Origin: Hyphomicrobiales bacterium
Lineage (GTDB): Bacteria; Pseudomonadota; Alphaproteobacteria; Rhizobiales; Rhizobiaceae
Length of the DNA: 64,000 nucleotides
Reading direction: 5' to 3'
Assembly (NCBI GenBank): GCA_900471515.1
Contig: UCFC01000029.1
Coordinates: 87,186 to 151,185, forward strand
Shown here: in pieces, positions 37,957 to 46,687 of the stretch
How the letters are laid out: every line of letters begins with the position of its first letter
Position numbering within the stretch: the stretch's first letter is position 1
Made by a program: the position numbers and the translations under genes
Notes under the pieces: model-generated
Database searches by the model: none
Told to the model about the DNA's origin: nothing
The model's input: only the letters and a program-made list of their open reading frames with translations

Positions 37957-39093
37957 TCAGCGTTTGTAGGTCGGCGTGATGAAGGGAAGGGTGGCCACCG
38001 TGACGGGCAGGAACTTGCCGCGGACTTCGGCATAGATCTGCGTGCCCGGGGCGGCATAGGCGACCGGCACGTAGCCCATGGCGACGGGACCTTCGACCGA
38101 AGGGCCGAAACCGCCCGAAGTGACTTCGCCGATCTCGGTCTTGCCCTCGGCATCGGCATAGAGCCTGGAATGGCCGCGCACCGGCGCCTTGCCTTCCGGC
38201 TTCAGGCCGACGCGCTTGCGGGAAACGCCCTTGTCCAGTTCGCCGAGGATGCGCTCGGCACCCGGGAAACCGCCGGCGCGGGCGCCGCCGGTGCGGCGGG
38301 CCTTCTGCATGCCCCATTCGATGGCGGCTTCGACAGGCGAAGTCGTCGTGTCGATATCGTTGCCATAGAGGCAGAGGCCGGCTTCGAGGCGCAGCGAATC
38401 GCGGGCGCCGAGGCCGATCGGCTCGACATCGGGGTGCTCAAGCAACCGGTTGGTGACATCGACGGCCTTGTCGGCGGGAATGGAGATTTCGAAACCGTCC
38501 TCGCCGGAATAGCCCGAGCGCGAGACGAGACAGGAAACGTCGTGCAGGCGGCAGTGGCGCACGTCCATGAATTTCATGGCGGCGACATCGGCCCAGAGTT
38601 CGGCGAGCGCTTCGACGGCGCGCGGGCCTTGCAGGGCGATCAGGGCGCGGTCGAGAACGGTGATATCGCAGGTATCGGAAATATGCTTCTGCAGGTGCGC
38701 GACATCCTCATCCTTGCAGGCGGCGTTGACGACGACGAAAAGATGGTTGTCGAGATGGGTAATCATCAGGTCGTCGAGGATGCCGCCATTTTCATCGGTG
38801 AAGAAACCGTAGCGCTGGCGGCCTTCGGCGAGGCCGAGAATATCGACCGGCACGAGGCTTTCGAGGGCGAGCGCCGCATCCTCATACTTGCCGGACTTCG
38901 CCTTGATGATGAGCTGGCCCATATGGGAGACATCGAAAAGGCCGGCGGCAGCGCGGGTCTGCAGGTGTTCCTTCAGGACGCCGGCCGGATATTGCACCGG
39001 CATGTCATAGCCTGCGAAAGGCACCATGCGGGCGCCGAGCGACAGATGCAGCGCGTGTAGCGGGGTTTTCTTGAGGGCAGCAGTATCGTCCAA
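37957..39093 (-). CDS. gcvT: Aminomethyltransferase, glycine cleavage T protein
   Basis: GcvT transfers the methylene group to tetrahydrofolate and releases ammonia; 378 residues. The first codon is TTG at 39093, supported by GGAGG 6 nt upstream. Blocks include LFDVSHMGQL, YSGEDGFEI, LEAGLCLYGNDID and the C-terminal TSGGFGPSVEGPVAMGYV. It leads the gcvTHP operon behind the tandem glycine riboswitch; the weak start codon may matter for how the switch sets expression (inference). Confidence 0.96.
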   Translation of the reverse strand: MDDTAALKKTPLHALHLSLGARMVPFAGYDMPVQYPAGVLKEHLQTRAAAGLFDVSHMGQLIIKAKSGKYEDAALALESLVPVDILGLAEGRQRYGFFTDENGGILDDLMITHLDNHLFVVVNAACKDEDVAHLQKHISDTCDITVLDRALIALQGPRAVEALAELWADVAAMKFMDVRHCRLHDVSCLVSRSGYSGEDGFEISIPADKAVDVTNRLLEHPDVEPIGLGARDSLRLEAGLCLYGNDIDTTTSPVEAAIEWGMQKARRTGGARAGGFPGAERILGELDKGVSRKRVGLKPEGKAPVRGHSRLYADAEGKTEIGEVTSGGFGPSVEGPVAMGYVPVAYAAPGTQIYAEVRGKFLPVTVATLPFITPTYKR

Positions 39094-39171
39094 AAGACGC
39101 CTCCGGGGTTTGCGCCGGAAATTCCGGGCGCGGGCTCAAAACTGAAGGCGCGGCTGCGCCTTGTCTCCTTG

Positions 39172-39330
39172 AGCCCCCTCTGTCCCTGTGCCTGAGATTG
39201 TTATCCCTTCGGCGGACGTTTCGAGAACGCCTCTCTCCAGAGTTCCGTCTGCCCCTTGTGGTCCTTTTGCCTGAGAGTTTCCGGGGCGGTTGCTCCTTCG
39301 GCACCGGCATCGCGGCCGGCTTCTCCCAAC
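39172..39330 (-). promoter_or_regulatory. Tandem glycine riboswitch upstream of gcvT
   Basis: On the minus strand two similar aptamers follow one another: GGGAGAAG ... GCCGAAGGAGCAAC ... AAACTCTCAGGCAAAAGGAC, then CTCTGGAGAGAG ... GCCGAAGGGATAACAATCTC AGGCACAGGGAC. The paired blocks GCCGAAGG, CTCAGGCAAAAGGAC and CTCTGGAGAG are hallmarks of the gcvT glycine riboswitch. It lies 79 bp upstream of the gcvT start and normally turns on gcvTHP when glycine is high. The remaining sequence to 39591 shows no gene. Confidence 0.92.
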
Positions 39331-39591
39331 AAGGTTGCGGCAATTATCCGGGGGTGGCAGGCCTTGGCAAGCAAAATGTCGGTGTCGCACAAATTTTTGT
39401 CGCGGCCCCGGAAGAGCGGCTGGCGGACGCGGCAATTGGGCCTTTGCCTTCGCGGGCGAAATTGGCTATCGCGGGTCAGGGACGCGCCATTCGGCATGTC
39501 CTTCGCCAACCGCCTTTGCTCCAACGCAAACCTGCCGCGGCAGAATGCTGTAATCTCATCGGGAAAGGCTTCACGAGCAAGGAGATATTGA

Positions 39592-40110
39592 ATGAAGATC
39601 AGGACGTTCGGTTTTGCCGCCCTTCTGTGTTCCGCTGCGTTTGCCGGATCGGCGATCGCCCAGGACCATCAGACCATGCAGGGCATGAAGATGGGCTCCA
39701 TGACCATGCCGGCCGGCGGCGAGGTGGTCGGGGTCGGCGATCTCGAAATCTCCGGCGGCTTTGCCAAGGCGATGCTGCCCGGCCAACCCGTCGGCGGCGG
39801 CTTCCTGACGGTGAAGAACAAGGGTTCGAGCGACGACCGCCTGGTATCCGTCACGTCGCCCAATGCCGACGAGGTGCAGCTTCACGAGATGGCCATGACG
39901 GACAATGTCATGAAGATGCGCGAACTGAAGGACGGTATTGCGGTTCCCGCCGGCCAGACCGTGACACTTGCGCCCGGCGGCCTGCACCTGATGTTCCAGA
40001 AGGTGAAAACCCCCTTCAAACAGGGCGACAAGGTGCCGGTCACGCTGAGCTTCGAAAAGGCCGGCAAGGTCGATCTGGTGCTGAACGTGCTGTCGGCGCA
40101 GGGAAAATAG
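39592..40110 (+). CDS. PCu(A)C-type periplasmic copper chaperone
   Basis: A 172-residue secreted protein with a Sec signal (residues 1-23, ending SAIAQ). The PCuAC domain contains the copper ligands in HEM (His98, Met100), Met109 and LHLM (His132, Met134), following the H(M)X10MX21HXM pattern within a residue. A Met/His-rich linker (MQGMKMGSMTM) after the signal could bind more copper. Such chaperones deliver Cu to cytochrome oxidase. No sco or oxidase gene is adjacent. Confidence 0.92.
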   Translation: MKIRTFGFAALLCSAAFAGSAIAQDHQTMQGMKMGSMTMPAGGEVVGVGDLEISGGFAKAMLPGQPVGGGFLTVKNKGSSDDRLVSVTSPNADEVQLHEMAMTDNVMKMRELKDGIAVPAGQTVTLAPGGLHLMFQKVKTPFKQGDKVPVTLSFEKAGKVDLVLNVLSAQGK

Positions 40111-40125
40111 GTCCCGACGAACAAA

Positions 40126-40148
40126 AGCCCGCGATCGCGTCGCGGGCT
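40126..40148. terminator. Bidirectional terminator after the copper chaperone
   Basis: AGCCCGCGA, TCGCG, TCGCGGGCT is a perfect 9-bp stem. It begins 16 bp after the chaperone stop and lies 26 bp from the convergent small gene, so it can serve both strands. Confidence 0.75.
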
Positions 40149-40174
40149 CCGCTCCTCCCGGCGATCCCTAAATC

Positions 40175-40438
40175 TCAGACATCCTCGTAGGACTGCAGCG
40201 CCTGCTGCAACCCGGCCTGCGGCTGACGGAAACCCTTGGTCATCAGATCGAGCGCGACTTCGGTGTTCTGGATGACGTTGGTGGTTTCTTCCGGGTTGCC
40301 GCTGCTCTGGTTGAGCTGGCGTTCGGCAATCTTGCGCGCCTCGCGTGCGGCCGTGCCCGTTGCCACGCGCTGCGGGATGCGCAGGGTTTCGAAGGCAAGG
40401 GCGGCTGTGCTCGCCGATATGGTAACAAGCTGTGTCAT
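40175..40438 (-). CDS. Small conserved hypothetical protein
   Basis: An 87-residue protein from ATG 40438. The N-terminus (TQLVTISASTAALAFETLRIPQRVATG) is followed by a charged helix (AAREARKIAERQ) and a second helical stretch. No signal peptide or motif is clear. The composition suggests a short, mostly helical cytosolic protein. I do not recognise the family; it may be a rhizobial orphan. Confidence 0.6.
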   Translation of the reverse strand: MTQLVTISASTAALAFETLRIPQRVATGTAAREARKIAERQLNQSSGNPEETTNVIQNTEVALDLMTKGFRQPQAGLQQALQSYEDV

Positions 40439-40559
40439 GCGCCTGTCATACCCGCGGGATCTTCGCGTTCGGCTTAACAAAATCACTCGCATTTTACCGG
40501 TTGGTAAGAATTCCACAGATTGGATTGGAAAAAGGGCAGAATCGCAATAGACCGGAGCC

Positions 40560-40937
40560 ATGTTCCAAGCTCTGCTCGTCGCGGTCGGCGGCGCAATCGG
40601 TTCGCTTCTGAGATATTATGTCGGCCTGGGCTCCGTGCGGCTCATGGGGCCGAGTTTCCCGTGGGGAACGCTCACCGTCAACGTCGTCGGCTGTTTCGTC
40701 ATCGGCGTATTTGCCGAGATGATTGCGCGCCGCTTCGACGCGTCGACGGAACTGCGGCTCCTGCTGATCACCGGCTTTCTCGGCGGCTTCACCACGTTTT
40801 CCGCCTTCTCGCTGGATGCGATCACGCTGTTCGAGCGCGGCGAGATCCTTGCCGGCGGCATCTATATCGCAGCGAGCGTCGGGCTCTCGATGCTGGCCGT
40901 CATCGCGGGCCTCGGGCTGATGCGCGCTCTGATCTGA
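40560..40937 (+). CDS. crcB: Fluoride channel FluC/CrcB
   Basis: A 125-residue four-helix membrane protein that lets fluoride leave the cell as a dual-topology dimer. The family motifs GGAIGSLLRYYVG, WGTLTVNVVGCFVIGV and FLGGFTTFSAFS (the phenylalanine box and sodium site) are clear. A fluoride riboswitch is not recognisable in the 120 bp upstream. It starts at ATG 40560 and precedes rluC on the same strand. Confidence 0.95.
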   Translation: MFQALLVAVGGAIGSLLRYYVGLGSVRLMGPSFPWGTLTVNVVGCFVIGVFAEMIARRFDASTELRLLLITGFLGGFTTFSAFSLDAITLFERGEILAGGIYIAASVGLSMLAVIAGLGLMRALI

Positions 40938-41034
40938 TTTCGATTCCGATTTCCGTTTTCTGAAAAATGCTCTAAAGGCAGCGGCAAGAGAGGCGCCGCC
41001 TTTGATCGCGCCGCATATTTTCCGAAAGAACTCC

Positions 41035-42033
41035 ATGGCAGGCATAGAACACATCAAGGTGGAGCCCGACGAAGCGGGCATGCGGCTCGACCGCTGGTTC
41101 AAGATCCACTATCCGGGCCTCGGCTTCGGCCAGCTGCAGAAGCTTCTCCGCTCCGGCCAGGTCCGTGTGGACGGCGGGCGGGTGAAGACCGACGCGCGCG
41201 TGCAGCCCGGCCAGATGGTGCGCGTGCCGCCGCTCGAGGTCGACGCCAAGGTCAAGTCCGGCCCGATCGCCGGCAAGGACCTGAAACATTCCGGCGATGC
41301 CGAGCTTCTGGCGCGCATGGTGCTGCACGAGGACGACAAGGTGATCGTGCTCAACAAGCCGGCCGGCCTTGCCGTGCAGGGCGGCTCGGGTGTCGCGCGC
41401 CATATCGACAAGATGCTGGAAGCATGGACGAACCAGAAGGGCGAAAAGCCTCGCCTCGTCCACCGCCTCGACCGCGACACCTCCGGCGTGCTCGTCATTG
41501 CCCGCACGCGCGGTGCGGCGCAGAAGCTGACCGCCGCCTTCCGCGAGCGCGACACCAAGAAGACCTACTGGTCGCTGGTCAAGGGCGTGCCGCGCAAGCG
41601 CGAGGACAAGATCTCGACCTGGCTCGTCAAGGAGCCGACGATCGACGGCGACCGGATGCGCATTGCCAAGCACGGCGAGGAGGGGGCCGATCATGCCGTA
41701 ACCTATTACCGCATCATCGAGACGGCGGCCCAGCGCCTCGCCTGGCTGGAGATGGAACCCTATACGGGGCGCACGCACCAGCTTCGTGTTCATGCGCTGC
41801 ATATCGGCCATCCGATCATCGGCGATCCCAAATATTTCGACGAGGACCCGAACTGGGATTTTCCCGGCGGAATCCAGAAGCGGCTGCATCTGCACGCCCG
41901 CCATATCGATATTCCGCACCCTTCGGGCGGGCGCCTGCGCGTGACCGCGCCTCTGCCGCCGCATATGGTGCAGAGCTGGAACCTGCTCGGTTTCGACGAG
42001 AACTCAGCCCCGATCCTGGATGACGAAGAATGA
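41035..42033 (+). CDS. RluC/RluD-type 23S rRNA pseudouridine synthase
   Basis: A 332-residue RluA-family enzyme. The S4 RNA-binding domain occupies roughly residues 10-75 (MRLDRWFKIHYPGLGFGQLQKLLRSGQVRVDGG). The catalytic aspartate lies in RLVHRLDRDTSGVLV, and YTGRTHQLRVHALHIGHPIIGD is the C-terminal family block. ATG 41035 is chosen over an upstream TTG that lacks homology. The stop overlaps the HAD gene by 4 bp (ATGA). The exact rRNA site is uncertain. Confidence 0.92.
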   Translation: MAGIEHIKVEPDEAGMRLDRWFKIHYPGLGFGQLQKLLRSGQVRVDGGRVKTDARVQPGQMVRVPPLEVDAKVKSGPIAGKDLKHSGDAELLARMVLHEDDKVIVLNKPAGLAVQGGSGVARHIDKMLEAWTNQKGEKPRLVHRLDRDTSGVLVIARTRGAAQKLTAAFRERDTKKTYWSLVKGVPRKREDKISTWLVKEPTIDGDRMRIAKHGEEGADHAVTYYRIIETAAQRLAWLEMEPYTGRTHQLRVHALHIGHPIIGDPKYFDEDPNWDFPGGIQKRLHLHARHIDIPHPSGGRLRVTAPLPPHMVQSWNLLGFDENSAPILDDEE

Positions 42034-42677
42034 AGCTCGCGCTTTTTGATTGTGACGGCACGCTGGTCGACAGTGCCGGGCTGATCCACGAAACCATGCG
42101 CCGCACGTTCGAAAAATTCGGCAAGCCGGAGCCACGTTTCGAAGACACCAAGGCGATCATCGGCCTGTCGCTCGATATCGCCATCGCCCGCATGCAGGGC
42201 CGGCCGCATGTCGAGCAGCAGGACATCGACATGACGGCGCATTACAAATCGCTGTTTTCGGTCGTGCGCCAGGACCTCGATTACCGGGAGCCGCTCTTTC
42301 CCGGCATCCGCGAGATGATCGATGCCGCCAGCCGGCGCGAGGACCTGCTGATCGGCGCGGTGACCGGCAAATCCCGGCGCGGGCTCAAGCTGGTCATGGA
42401 TACGCACGGCTTCGACTTCATCGTGGCGCGCACCGCCGACGACTGCCCTTCCAAGCCGCATCCGGCCATGGTGAGCGAATGCTGTGACGAAACCGGCATG
42501 AATGCCGCCGACACCATTGTCATCGGCGATGCCATTTACGATATGCAGATGGCAAAGGCTGCCGGCGCCAAGGCGATCGGCGTTGCCTGGGGCTATGCCA
42601 GCGTGGATGAACTGATCGCCAACGGCGCCGATGCGATCGCCTATCATCCTGACGAGATCCTGCGCCATTTTTCCTGA
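42030..42677 (+). CDS. HAD family hydrolase (Gph-like phosphatase)
   Basis: A 215-residue haloacid-dehalogenase-type phosphatase. The nucleophile motif is FDCDGTLVDSA (Asp7, Asp9), motif II is the threonine in GAVTGKS, and motif IV is VIGDAIYDMQMAKAAG. The helical cap is subclass I, as in phosphoglycolate phosphatase-like enzymes. The start overlaps rluC by four bases, so it is cotranscribed and coupled. Substrate unknown. Confidence 0.9.
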   Translation: MKLALFDCDGTLVDSAGLIHETMRRTFEKFGKPEPRFEDTKAIIGLSLDIAIARMQGRPHVEQQDIDMTAHYKSLFSVVRQDLDYREPLFPGIREMIDAASRREDLLIGAVTGKSRRGLKLVMDTHGFDFIVARTADDCPSKPHPAMVSECCDETGMNAADTIVIGDAIYDMQMAKAAGAKAIGVAWGYASVDELIANGADAIAYHPDEILRHFS

Positions 42678-42686
42678 GGTGAGCCC

Positions 42687-43472
42687 ATGCGCGACCTGCT
42701 GAACGACCTTTCCGAAGGCCTGAGCCATCCCGATCCGATCCGCCGCGCGCAGATCCAGATGAAGAAGCCGCTGCCGAAGCGCTTCTATCAGACCGTGTCG
42801 GTCGAGCCGGTCGAGGAGGGCTTTGCCATTATGCTTGACGGCAAGGCCGTGCGCACCCCGGCCCGGCAGGTTCTGGCGCTGCCGAACGAGGCGCTGGCCA
42901 AGCTTGTGGCCGCCGAATGGGAGGCGCAGGCCGAGGTGATCGACCCGTCGCTGATGCCGGTGACGCGCCTCGTCAACACGGCGATCGACGGTGTCGCCAC
43001 CGACACGCAGGCCGTGTTCGAAGATATCCTGCGCTTTTCGTCGAGCGATCTGCTCTGCTACCGCGCCGACGGCCCGGAAAAGCTGGTCGAACGGCAGACG
43101 GAACGCTGGGACCCGGTGCTCGACTGGGCTGCCGCCGATCTCGGCGCGCGCTTCATTCTCGTTGAAGGCGTGATGCATCACGAACAGCCGCGCGAGGCGA
43201 TCGCCGCCTTCGGCTCGGCACTGCGCCGCCATGACGGCGCGCTCGCGCTTGCCGCTCTCCACACGGTGACGACGCTCACCGGTTCGGCACTGCTGGCGCT
43301 CGCCATTGCCGAGGGCCGGATTACGCCGGAAGAGGGCTGGGCGCTTGCCCATCTCGACGAGGACTGGACCATCGAACATTGGGGAAGCGACGAGGAAGCC
43401 GAACAGCGCCGCGCCAAGCGCCATGAGGACTTTAAGGCCGCGACCGATGTTTTTTTCACGCTAAGGGCCTGA
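42687..43472 (+). CDS. ATP12 chaperone family protein (F1-ATPase assembly)
   Basis: A 261-residue homologue of mitochondrial Atp12, which protects the F1 alpha subunit before it joins the ATP synthase. FYQTVSVEPVEEGFAIMLDGKAVRTPA, AEWEAQAEVIDPSLMPVTRLVNTAIDG and GWALAHLDEDWTIEHWGSDEEA are the family blocks. The family is essentially limited to mitochondria and alphaproteobacteria, supporting the taxonomic call. It follows the HAD gene by 9 bp. Confidence 0.93.
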   Translation: MRDLLNDLSEGLSHPDPIRRAQIQMKKPLPKRFYQTVSVEPVEEGFAIMLDGKAVRTPARQVLALPNEALAKLVAAEWEAQAEVIDPSLMPVTRLVNTAIDGVATDTQAVFEDILRFSSSDLLCYRADGPEKLVERQTERWDPVLDWAAADLGARFILVEGVMHHEQPREAIAAFGSALRRHDGALALAALHTVTTLTGSALLALAIAEGRITPEEGWALAHLDEDWTIEHWGSDEEAEQRRAKRHEDFKAATDVFFTLRA

Positions 43473-43540
43473 ATCATATTGCCTTGACCGGCTTTATGAC
43501 GAAATCTGCGACTCCGGACGGGGATTTGCAGGAATTTGGA

Positions 43541-43993
43541 ATGACGCGGTTGAGGTCGAGGTTCTGCCTGATGGCGCTTGTGTGCGTGGCGCTGACGGCC
43601 TGTGTAAGCCTCATGCCGAAGAAGCAGGAAAAACCTATCTATGACGTGCGCAGCGCGGTCGTGCTGTCCAGCACCACCATGTCGGCGGAGCTGCTCTCCG
43701 GCATCAGCGACCGCGTCAACGCCGCCATACGCGCGACGGTCCGCACCACCGAATTGCCGCGCGTCGTCCTGACGATCCGCATCGTTTCAGTCCAGAAGGG
43801 GCTCGGCTTCCAGAAGGACCGCAACGTCGCCAAGGTCAGCATCGATGCCGCTTCCGTGGAGGATGGATCGGTCATTGCCGTGACCTCCTTTGAAGTCACC
43901 AGCCTCACCGCCGATCCTTATCTGGCTGACGATATCCTTGCAGAAGATATAGCAGCGCGCGTACGCTCCGCCTTCGCACTCAGCGGGCGTTAG
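43541..43993 (+). CDS. Small predicted lipoprotein
   Basis: A 150-residue protein with a lipoprotein signal (LMALVCVALTAC, lipidated Cys21). The mature part has a repeated strand/helix pattern (ISDRVNAAIRATVRTTELPRVVLTIRIVSVQKG). It starts at ATG 43541. I do not recognise a named family. It is probably anchored in the envelope. It sits 69 bp after the ATP12 gene, and pccB begins 90 bp downstream. Confidence 0.75.
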   Translation: MTRLRSRFCLMALVCVALTACVSLMPKKQEKPIYDVRSAVVLSSTTMSAELLSGISDRVNAAIRATVRTTELPRVVLTIRIVSVQKGLGFQKDRNVAKVSIDAASVEDGSVIAVTSFEVTSLTADPYLADDILAEDIAARVRSAFALSGR

Positions 43994-44082
43994 TTCCTGA
44001 GCAATACCGGACGCAAGACCGCTGCACGCATTTGCCGGGATTGCTCCAGCCATGAAGCCGCCGACAGCGGCGAGGGGAGATC

Positions 44083-45615
44083 ATGAAGGATATTCTGGAA
44101 GAGCTCGAACGCCGCCGTGGTATTGCCCGTCTCGGCGGCGGGCAGGCGCGCATCGACGCGCAGCATCAGCGCGGCAAGCTGACGGCGCGCGAACGCATCG
44201 ATCTTTTCCTCGACGAAGGTTCCTTCGAGGAGTTCGACATGTTCGTCGAGCACCGCTCCACCGATTTCGGCATGGACAAGAGCCGCATTGCCGGCGACGG
44301 CGTGGTGACGGGCTGGGGCACGGTCAACGGCCGCACGGTCTTCGTCTTCGCCAAGGATTTCACCGTTTTCGGCGGCTCGCTTTCGGAGGCCCATGCCGAG
44401 AAGATCATCAAGGTGCAGGATATGGCGCTGAAGAACCGCGCGCCGATCATCGGCATCTACGATGCGGGCGGCGCGCGCATCCAGGAAGGGGTGGCCGCAC
44501 TCGGCGGTTATGCCGAGGTCTTCCAGCGCAATGTGCTGGCATCCGGCGTCATTCCGCAAATTTCCGTCATCATGGGACCCTGCGCCGGCGGCGACGTCTA
44601 TTCGCCTGCCATGACCGACTTCATCTTCATGGTGCGCGACACGTCCTACATGTTCGTCACCGGCCCCGATGTGGTCAAGACCGTCACCAACGAGACCGTG
44701 ACCTCGGAGGAACTCGGCGGCGCAACGGTGCATACGACGCGCTCCTCGATTGCCGACGGCGCCTATGACAACGATGTCGATACGCTCAGCCAAGTGCGCC
44801 GGCTCATCGATTTCCTGCCGCAGTCGAACACTTCGCCGGTGCCGGAGATCGAATGTTACCAGTCGGTGACAGATGCCGACAGTTCGCTGGACACGCTGAT
44901 CCCGGCCAATGCCAACAAGCCCTACGACATCAAGGAACTGATCCAGAAGGTGGCGGACGAGGGGGATTTCTTTGAGATCCAGGCAAGCTTTGCCAAGAAC
45001 ATCGTCTGCGGTTTCGGGCGCATCGAGGGATCGACGGTGGGCTTCGTCGCCAACCAGCCGATGGTGCTGGCCGGCGTGCTCGACAGCGACGCGTCGCGGA
45101 AAGCGGCGCGTTTCGTGCGCTTCTGCGACTGCTTCAACATTCCGATCGTCACGTTCGTCGATGTGCCGGGCTTCCTGCCGGGCACGGCGCAGGAATATGG
45201 CGGGCTCATCAAGCATGGCGCCAAGCTGCTGTTTGCCTATGCCGAGGCGACGGTGCCGAAGCTGACGGTGATTACCCGCAAGGCCTTCGGCGGCGCATAT
45301 GACGTGATGGCCTCGAAACACCTGCGCGGCGACCTCAACTATGCCTGGCCGACGGCGCAGATCGCGGTCATGGGCGCCAAGGGCGCCGTCGAGATCATCT
45401 TCCGCAAGGACATCGCCGATCCCGAAAAGATCGCCGCCCATACGAAAATGTACGAGGATCGTTTCCTGTCGCCCTTCGTGGCGGCCGAACGCGGTTATGT
45501 CGACGAGGTGATCATGCCGCATTCGACGCGGCGGCGGCTGGCGCGGGGTCTCAAGATGCTGAGGAACAAGGATCTCAGCAATCCCTGGAAGAAGCATGAC
45601 AATATTCCGCTATGA
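44083..45615 (+). CDS. pccB: Propionyl-CoA carboxylase beta subunit
   Basis: The carboxyltransferase subunit that carboxylates propionyl-CoA to methylmalonyl-CoA; 510 residues. The crotonase-like core contains GPCAGGDVYSPAMTDF, GGATVHTT and VPGFLPGTAQEYGGLIKHGAKLLFAYAEATVPK; the C-terminus has KAFGGAYDVMASKHL. It is on the + strand, whereas pccA lies 3.8 kb further on the opposite strand with unrelated genes between. An ATG with GGGGAG upstream begins the gene. Confidence 0.95.
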   Translation: MKDILEELERRRGIARLGGGQARIDAQHQRGKLTARERIDLFLDEGSFEEFDMFVEHRSTDFGMDKSRIAGDGVVTGWGTVNGRTVFVFAKDFTVFGGSLSEAHAEKIIKVQDMALKNRAPIIGIYDAGGARIQEGVAALGGYAEVFQRNVLASGVIPQISVIMGPCAGGDVYSPAMTDFIFMVRDTSYMFVTGPDVVKTVTNETVTSEELGGATVHTTRSSIADGAYDNDVDTLSQVRRLIDFLPQSNTSPVPEIECYQSVTDADSSLDTLIPANANKPYDIKELIQKVADEGDFFEIQASFAKNIVCGFGRIEGSTVGFVANQPMVLAGVLDSDASRKAARFVRFCDCFNIPIVTFVDVPGFLPGTAQEYGGLIKHGAKLLFAYAEATVPKLTVITRKAFGGAYDVMASKHLRGDLNYAWPTAQIAVMGAKGAVEIIFRKDIADPEKIAAHTKMYEDRFLSPFVAAERGYVDEVIMPHSTRRRLARGLKMLRNKDLSNPWKKHDNIPL

Positions 45616-45743
45616 TCGAATAAGGGAGCCTCTTCAGGTGTTTACCCACTGTCGAAGTTGTGAACGCCTGTCAGCAAACCGTGTCTTCAATCCCTGTTAG
45701 AGACGCGGTAACGCTCGGCAGCACACCATTAAGGAGAGTCTTT

Positions 45744-46139
45744 ATGTCAACTTTCGAGCGTCTGTCTGCCTACCGCCCCTATGGTCTGGCCGCTCTCAGA
45801 ATCATGACCGCGCTTCTGTTCATCGAGCACGGCATGATGAAGCTTTTCGGCTTTCCGGCTGCCCAGGGCGACGGTCCGCTGTCCACGCTGTTCCTCATTG
45901 CCGGATTGCTGGAGCTTGTCGGCGGCATCCTGATATTGATCGGTTTCGCCACGCGGCCGGTCGCCTTCCTGCTGTCGGGCGAAATGGCGATCGCCTATTT
46001 CATGGCGCATATGCCGCACAGCTTCTTCCCAGCCCTCAACCAGGGCGATGCGGCAATCCTGTTCTGCTTCGTCTTCCTCTACCTGTTCTTTGCCGGCGCC
46101 GGTGCGTGGTCGGTCGATAACAGAAACGCGGCAGCCTGA
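45744..46139 (+). CDS. DoxX family membrane protein
   Basis: A 131-residue protein with four membrane helices. RIMTALLFIEHGMMKLFGFP, LFLIAGLLELVGGILILIGFATRPVAFLLSGEMAIAYFMAHMPHSFFPALNQGDAAILF matches DoxX/quinol-oxidase-subunit-like proteins common in rhizobia. Its biochemical role is unknown, though related proteins are linked to redox stress. A strong AAGGAGAG sequence precedes ATG 45744. Confidence 0.9.
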   Translation: MSTFERLSAYRPYGLAALRIMTALLFIEHGMMKLFGFPAAQGDGPLSTLFLIAGLLELVGGILILIGFATRPVAFLLSGEMAIAYFMAHMPHSFFPALNQGDAAILFCFVFLYLFFAGAGAWSVDNRNAAA

Positions 46140-46200
46140 CAGATGAGGCTGCGGGCGGTTGAGCGCCCGCAGCCTGCTTTCCATTTCCAATATTTCCTTA

Positions 46201-46515
46201 TCAGGCCGTCAATTTGAGGCCGGCAATGCCGGCGCCGATCAGCGCGATGCAGATCAGGCGGGAAGCCTGCGCCGCATCGCCCAGAAGCCAGATGCCGAGC
46301 AGGACGGTGCCGACGGTGCCGATACCGGTCCAGATCGCGTAGGCCGTGCCGATCGGCAGGGTTTTGACGGCAAGTCCGAGCAATATGACGCTCACCACCA
46401 TGGATATGACCGTGAGGATCGTCGGGACGGGACGGGTGAAGCCATCGGTATATTTCAGACCGATCGCCCAACCGCATTCAAAAAGGCCAGCGAGAAAAAG
46501 CAGAAACCAGGCCAT
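46201..46515 (-). CDS. sugE: SMR family guanidinium exporter SugE/Gdx
   Basis: A 104-residue four-helix small multidrug resistance protein; the GLFECGWAIGLKYTDGFTRP start carries the conserved Glu14. LPIGTAYAIWTGIGTVGTVLLG is the SugE-type second half. Gdx proteins export guanidinium ion. ATG 46515 is placed 6 nt after GGAGAGT; the preceding ATG is closer to the RBS than ideal. The guanidine-II riboswitch just upstream strongly supports the guanidinium role. Confidence 0.92.
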   Translation of the reverse strand: MAWFLLFLAGLFECGWAIGLKYTDGFTRPVPTILTVISMVVSVILLGLAVKTLPIGTAYAIWTGIGTVGTVLLGIWLLGDAAQASRLICIALIGAGIAGLKLTA

Positions 46516-46534
46516 CATACTCTCCTTGTCAAGA

Positions 46535-46593
46535 GCGAGGCCGTCCCCGCGACTTTTGCGACCGGGGCAGGCCCGGCGCCGCAGTCGTCTGCG
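46535..46593 (-). promoter_or_regulatory. Guanidine-II (mini-ykkC) riboswitch upstream of sugE
   Basis: On the minus strand two short hairpins carry ACGR tetraloops: CGCAG-ACGA-CTGCG (46593-46580) and GCGGGG-ACGG-CCTCGC (46550-46535, with one G-U pair). They are separated by 29 nt. The second stem is followed within about 14 nt by the AAGGAG ribosome-binding site. This two-hairpin ACGR pattern is the definition of guanidine-II; binding of guanidine should free the RBS. Confidence 0.85.
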
Positions 46594-46687
46594 TCGCATG
46601 TGATATGGACGAGGGAACGGCTCACTTCAAGCTAGGAATTGGCATAGCTGCCATGCCACCCGATTTCCGCCTGGTCGCATACGGGGC

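Noticed and set aside
40439..40559. Possible fluoride riboswitch before crcB
   Set aside because: I looked for the conserved pseudoknot segments of the crcB motif and did not find them in this 120-bp leader.
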